Assembly (NCBI GenBank): GCA_041641375.1
Contig: JBEPYM010000041.1
Location: 1-23,249 of the forward strand
Source of the DNA: Paenibacillus_AK sp041641375
Lineage (GTDB): Bacteria > Bacillota > Bacilli > Paenibacillales > YIM-B00363
Length of the DNA: 23,249 bases
Direction of reading: 5' to 3'
The translations under genes and the position numbers were made by a program. The notes under the pieces are model-generated. The model saw only the letters and a program-made list of their open reading frames with translations. It made no database searches and had not been told where the DNA came from. Positions 20,297 to 23,249 of the stretch are shown here, piece by piece; the first letter of the stretch is position 1, and every line of letters starts with the position of its first letter.

Positions 20297-20677
20297 ATGG
20301 GTATCCGTCCGTTCCAACTGTCAGATTCATTGCGGGTTACAGAGCTGCTTCGGAGCGTGTTAAGCGAGGAGTGCTGCAAGGATACACTCGCCGCGATCGC
20401 CGATCAGCTGTCGTGGGATCACGATCTTGTGCTGGTTGCAGTCGAGCAGGACACGCCGGTCGGCGTCATTATCGGCAAAATTCGCGGCCAGGAGGGTTGC
20501 TTTTACCGTGTGGCGGTGCATGCGGATTATCAGCGCCGCGGATATGGACGAGCTCTCGTTGAAGCGCTGCAGCAGCGGTTTGAGAAGCGGTCGGTCAAGA
20601 CGATGAGGGCCGAAGCAGACATGCACAATGAGCCGGCTTTCCCGCTCTATACAGCGGCGGGAGTGGCGATCGGTTGA
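20297..20677 (+). CDS. GNAT-family N-acetyltransferase, possibly short at the C-terminus
   Basis: A 126-residue protein. I use ATG 20297 (MGIRPFQLSDSLRVTELL), with AGGAG 13 nt upstream, rather longer than ideal; ATG 20270 is in frame but has no ribosome site. The acetyl-CoA-binding signature YRVAVHADYQRRGYGRALVEAL fits the Q/RxxGxG/A motif, and an N-terminal strand-helix and EADMHNEPAFPLYTAAG complete the fold. The protein ends soon after YTAAGVAIG, where most relatives have a further strand of about 10 residues (GF...). After the TGA the frame continues only 8 codons to another stop. It may be naturally short or slightly truncated. The substrate is unknown. Confidence 0.82.
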   Translation: MGIRPFQLSDSLRVTELLRSVLSEECCKDTLAAIADQLSWDHDLVLVAVEQDTPVGVIIGKIRGQEGCFYRVAVHADYQRRGYGRALVEALQQRFEKRSVKTMRAEADMHNEPAFPLYTAAGVAIG

Positions 20678-20702
20678 ATTGAGGACAAAAAATCAATAAG
20701 AT
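20674..20702 (+). promoter_or_regulatory. Possible promoter for the DUF402-lepB-rnhA-queG operon
   Basis: TTGAAT (20674-20679) and TAAGAT (20697-20702) are 17 bp apart. It overlaps the stop codon of the GNAT gene and would start transcription right at the next hairpin. Confidence 0.4.
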
Positions 20703-20707
20703 AGAAG

Positions 20708-20760
20708 GAAAGCGTATCTTTTCATAAGACCGGCTGCGGCCGGGGAAAGATATGCTTTTC
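20708..20760 (+). terminator. Long hairpin between the GNAT and DUF402 genes
   Basis: AAAGCGTATCTTT on the left pairs with AAAGATATGCTTT on the right (one G-U), enclosing a second stem CCGGC/GCCGG, and ends with TTTT. It can be the GNAT terminator. If the promoter at 20674-20702 is real, the hairpin would instead form the 5' end of the next operon's transcript. Confidence 0.6.
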
Positions 20761-20782
20761 TGTTATACAGGGACGGTGAACT

Positions 20783-21367
20783 ATGCAGCATCGATTCGGC
20801 GCGCAAGCTGACGGGCAGAAGGCCTACCAAATCAAGAGCTTCAAACATGACGGCCATCTGCACCGGGTATGGCTGGAGAATTGGCGCGTGCCGGAGAGTC
20901 GGCTGCTTCGCGAGCATGCCGAGGAAGGGATGCTCGTGTTTATCAACAGTCAGACGCGGATCCGGGAATCGGACGGCAAGGAGTGGACAAGCCGGATTCC
21001 AGGCGTCTCGTTTTTTGTGCCGGACAAGTGGTATAACATCGTCGCCCTGCTCGAGGAGCAGGGGGTGCGATATTATTGCAATATCGCCTCTCCGCCGCTC
21101 ATGTACGACAATACGCTCACGTATATCGATTATGATCTGGATGTGATCAAGCTGCCGAACGGTTCCTGGCAGGTTGTCGATGAGGAAGAGTATCAGCGGC
21201 ACAAGAAGCTGTACCACTACTCGGCGGCTGTGGAGCAGAAGGTGCAAAGCGGGCTGGAAGAGCTGCTGGCTCGAGTGCAGGACGGCGGCGCTCCGTTCCA
21301 GGATGAAGCGGTGCGCACATATTATGCAAGCTGGAAGAAGAGCATGGGCTCGCGAGGACCGCGATGA
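20783..21367 (+). CDS. DUF402 family nucleoside tri-/diphosphate phosphatase (YgaC/Ntdp-like)
   Basis: A 194-residue protein resembling B. subtilis YgaC and staphylococcal Ntdp. Family blocks are YQIKSFKHDGHLHRVWLENW, ESDGKEWTSRIPGVSFF, KWYNIVALLEEQGVRYYCNI, and the acidic metal-binding LTYIDYDLDVI followed by VVDEEEYQRHKKL. The Ntdp proteins hydrolyse nucleoside tri- and diphosphates with a divalent metal. ATG 20783 is preceded by the modest ribosome site GGGACGG. The TGA overlaps the next start codon (ATGA), so it heads an operon with signal peptidase, RNase H and queG. The C-terminus is a little longer than in B. subtilis (about 176 residues). Confidence 0.88.
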   Translation: MQHRFGAQADGQKAYQIKSFKHDGHLHRVWLENWRVPESRLLREHAEEGMLVFINSQTRIRESDGKEWTSRIPGVSFFVPDKWYNIVALLEEQGVRYYCNIASPPLMYDNTLTYIDYDLDVIKLPNGSWQVVDEEEYQRHKKLYHYSAAVEQKVQSGLEELLARVQDGGAPFQDEAVRTYYASWKKSMGSRGPR

Positions 21368-21906
21368 GATCGGCGGCAGACATGCCTGGACTGCTCGGCG
21401 AGCTGTGGGATTGGGCGAAGTCGCTGCTCATTGCGCTTGGAATCGTCTGGCTCGTGCATCAGTTCGGCTTCAACTTCTCTATTGTACGCGGACATTCGAT
21501 GGAACCGACGCTGTATGAGCGGGAGCTGCTTTTTGTCAACAAAATTGGGTATCGATTCAGTGCGCCGTCGCGCGGGGATGTCGTGATTGCGAAGGATCCA
21601 GTAGGAGAGCTGGCCCGGGGCGAATACCTGGTCAAGAGAGTTGTCGGCCTTGAGGGTGACGTTATCGAAATCAGACAGGGGCGGCTGTACGTCAACGGTC
21701 TGGCGGCCGGGGCGGAGGCTGTCATTGAGGATGGCGATTATGGTCCGTATTCGGTGCCGGAGGGCACAGTGTTTGTGATGGGCGATAATCGGAATCGTGG
21801 CAAAAGCAAGGACAGCCGTGTATACGGTGCAATACCCAAAAAGCTGCTGCTCGGGAAAGCGGAATGGATCATGTGGCCATACGCCCGGCTTGGGCAGAGG
21901 CTGTGA
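21364..21906 (+). CDS. lepB: Signal peptidase I
   Basis: A 180-residue type I signal peptidase that cleaves signal peptides on the outer face of the membrane. ATG 21364 overlaps the upstream stop and has GAGGACC just before. A single N-terminal membrane helix spans about residues 19-35. The catalytic serine is Ser45 in RGHSMEPTL and the general-base lysine is Lys91 in YLVKRVVGLEGD. The family block VFVMGDNRNRGKSKDSRVYG follows. Length and one membrane segment match Gram-positive SipS-type enzymes. The genome probably has other paralogues. Confidence 0.94.
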   Translation: MRSAADMPGLLGELWDWAKSLLIALGIVWLVHQFGFNFSIVRGHSMEPTLYERELLFVNKIGYRFSAPSRGDVVIAKDPVGELARGEYLVKRVVGLEGDVIEIRQGRLYVNGLAAGAEAVIEDGDYGPYSVPEGTVFVMGDNRNRGKSKDSRVYGAIPKKLLLGKAEWIMWPYARLGQRL

Positions 21907-21925
21907 GAGCTGAGGGATCGACACG

Positions 21926-22363
21926 TTGAAGGAAATCGAAATCTATACGGACGGCGCGTGCTCCGGGAACCCGGGACCGGGCGGCTGGGGTGCGGTGCTG
22001 CTGTACAACGGCAAGCGCAAGGAGCTTTCCGGTGCGGAGCGGATGACGACGAACAACCGGATGGAGCTGACTGCTCCGATTGAAGCGCTGAAGCTGCTGA
22101 AGGAGCCGTGCCAGGTGAAGCTGTACAGCGATTCGGCATATTTGGTGAATGCCTTCCAGCAGCGCTGGATCGCCGGTTGGCTAAGGAACGGTTGGAAAAA
22201 CAGCAAGGGGCAGCCGGTGGAAAATCAGGATTTGTGGAAGTCGCTGCTGGCGCTTATGGAAACCCATAAAGTGGATTATATTAAAGTGAAAGGCCACAGC
22301 GACAACGAGCTTAACAATCATTGCGACCTGCTTGCGCGCGAGGCGATCAAAAGCCTGAGGTGA
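21926..22363 (+). CDS. rnhA: Ribonuclease HI
   Basis: A 145-residue enzyme that cuts RNA in RNA-DNA hybrids. It starts at a TTG (21926), with GAGGGA 9-10 nt upstream; no ATG is available nearby. All catalytic residues are present at positions close to those of E. coli: Asp9 (YTDGACSGNPGPGGWG), Glu47 (TNNRMELTAP), Asp69 (YSDSAYLVNA), His124 (KGHSDNE) and Asp134 (NNHCDLLAREA). The tryptophan-rich basic handle WIAGWLRNGWKNSKG is present. This is the active bacterial type I form, unlike the degenerate YpdQ-type protein of B. subtilis. Confidence 0.95.
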   Translation: MKEIEIYTDGACSGNPGPGGWGAVLLYNGKRKELSGAERMTTNNRMELTAPIEALKLLKEPCQVKLYSDSAYLVNAFQQRWIAGWLRNGWKNSKGQPVENQDLWKSLLALMETHKVDYIKVKGHSDNELNNHCDLLAREAIKSLR

Positions 22364-22368
22364 TAGGA

Positions 22369-23249
22369 ATGGAGCGATACCTTCAGCTGAAACAGGATAT
22401 ACAGGATGCCGCGCCGTCGCTGGGCATCGACAAGATTGGCTTCGCATCTGCGGAGCCTTTCGTCGGGTTGAAGGACTTGCTGCTGCGGCATCGCGAGCTG
22501 GGGAGAGAATCCGGCTTCGAGGAGCCCGATCTGGACAAGCGAACCGACCCATCGTTAAGTTTGGAGGGTCCAAGGTCGATTGTGTCGATTGCGGTCGCGT
22601 ATCCGTCCAAGCTGCAAGGAGCGCCGAAATCGGAGCCCGGGGCATATCGCGGCATTATCTCTCGTTCAGCCTGGGGAGACGATTACCATAGCGTGCTGCG
22701 GAACAGGCTGCAGCGGCTTGACCGATTTATCAAGGAGCGGGTGCCGGAAGCGCGCACGGAGCTGATGGTGGATACGGGGGCGCTTGTCGATCGGGCGGTT
22801 GCCGAGCGAGCGGGGATTGGCTGGATCGGCAAAAATTGCTCGATTCTGACACCGGAATGGGGCTCTTATGTTTATCTGGGCGAATTGCTGACCAGTCTTC
22901 CGTTTCCGCCGGACACCCCGATGACGGAGCAGTGCGGAGAGTGTACGCTCTGTATCGATGCGTGTCCGACGGGGGCGCTCGTCGGTCCCGGCGAGCTGCA
23001 CGCGCCCAGCTGCGTTTCGTTCGTGACGCAAACCAAGGGCTTCGTCGAGGATGAGATGAAGCGGAAGATCGGCAACCGGCTGTACGGCTGTGATACGTGT
23101 CAGGTCGTATGCCCGGTCAACCGACACAAGAACTGGACGCATCAGCCGGAGCTGCAGCCCGACCCGGAGCTGGTGAAGCCGCTGCTGAAGCCGCTGCTCA
23201 CGATGAGCAACCGCGAGTTCAAGCAGAAGTATGGAAGCAGCGCGGCGGC
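22369..23249 (+). CDS. queG: Epoxyqueuosine reductase, partial (C-terminus outside window)
   Basis: The first 293 residues of a cobalamin- and iron-sulphur-dependent enzyme that makes queuosine in tRNA from epoxyqueuosine. ATG 22369 lies 5 bp after the rnhA stop, with GAGGTGAT overlapping that stop. N-terminal part: IDKIGFASAEPF, then VSIAVAYPSKL. The catalytic region reads VDTGALVDRAVAERAGIGWI and GKNCSIL. Two ferredoxin-type clusters are visible: Cys189, Cys192, Cys195 and Cys199 (CGECTLCIDACPTGAL), and Cys241, Cys244 and Cys248 (CDTCQVVCPVN). The usual HEAT-repeat tail would follow beyond the window. Confidence 0.95.
   Translation, partial: MERYLQLKQDIQDAAPSLGIDKIGFASAEPFVGLKDLLLRHRELGRESGFEEPDLDKRTDPSLSLEGPRSIVSIAVAYPSKLQGAPKSEPGAYRGIISRSAWGDDYHSVLRNRLQRLDRFIKERVPEARTELMVDTGALVDRAVAERAGIGWIGKNCSILTPEWGSYVYLGELLTSLPFPPDTPMTEQCGECTLCIDACPTGALVGPGELHAPSCVSFVTQTKGFVEDEMKRKIGNRLYGCDTCQVVCPVNRHKNWTHQPELQPDPELVKPLLKPLLTMSNREFKQKYGSSAA

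Overview
The window looks like a chromosomal segment of a GC-rich, low-GC-phylum spore former, most likely Paenibacillaceae (Paenibacillus or Cohnella type). This rests on protein resemblance recalled from Bacillus subtilis and relatives: DUF3905, a YphP/YqiW bacilliredoxin, a YwqE-like PHP phosphatase, a YkhA-like thioesterase, a YgaC-like (DUF402) phosphatase, and a GlpP-GlpD-GlpK block. Strong AGGAGG ribosome sites and sigma-A promoters fit the same group. No tRNA, rRNA, CRISPR array or insertion sequence was seen.

Layout. 1-217 is the N-terminal end of an unidentified minus-strand gene. It diverges from a GAF/LuxR regulator (409-2079), which is followed by a degenerate HD-GYP protein (2214-2801) and a small conserved-looking protein (2835-3251). 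A 51-bp tandem repeat with six copies (about 3283-3613) fills the convergent gap before a BaiN/HI0933-type flavoprotein. Next come two small genes that may be sporulation linked (5049-5609), bacilliredoxin, and a CpsB/YwqE-type phosphatase on the minus strand.

From 7075 to 10668 runs one tightly packed, probably cotranscribed chain: nadE, an AAA/ABC-type ATPase, a DUF4276 protein, acpS, glpP. Every junction is a 3-bp gap or a 4-bp stop/start overlap. The middle two genes (7888-9683) are strikingly AT-rich against their neighbours and form a two-gene ATPase plus TOPRIM-like module of the kind found in anti-phage systems. They look like a laterally acquired cassette spliced without a seam between housekeeping genes. 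NadE ends early, exactly at the left junction. This is the best candidate for an undescribed system here.

glpP is followed by the glpD leader, with a promoter and a long terminator hairpin (the expected GlpP antitermination target), then glpD and glpK. glpK meets an AraC-family regulator tail to tail on a shared CTAG. mutY and an aldo/keto reductase follow. A minus-strand group comes next: a membrane acyltransferase, an acyl-CoA thioesterase, sodA, and a small hypothetical gene whose upstream region carries a symmetric pair of catabolite-response (cre) sequences. The right end holds a GNAT protein and the operon DUF402 phosphatase - signal peptidase I - RNase HI - queG, the last running off the window.
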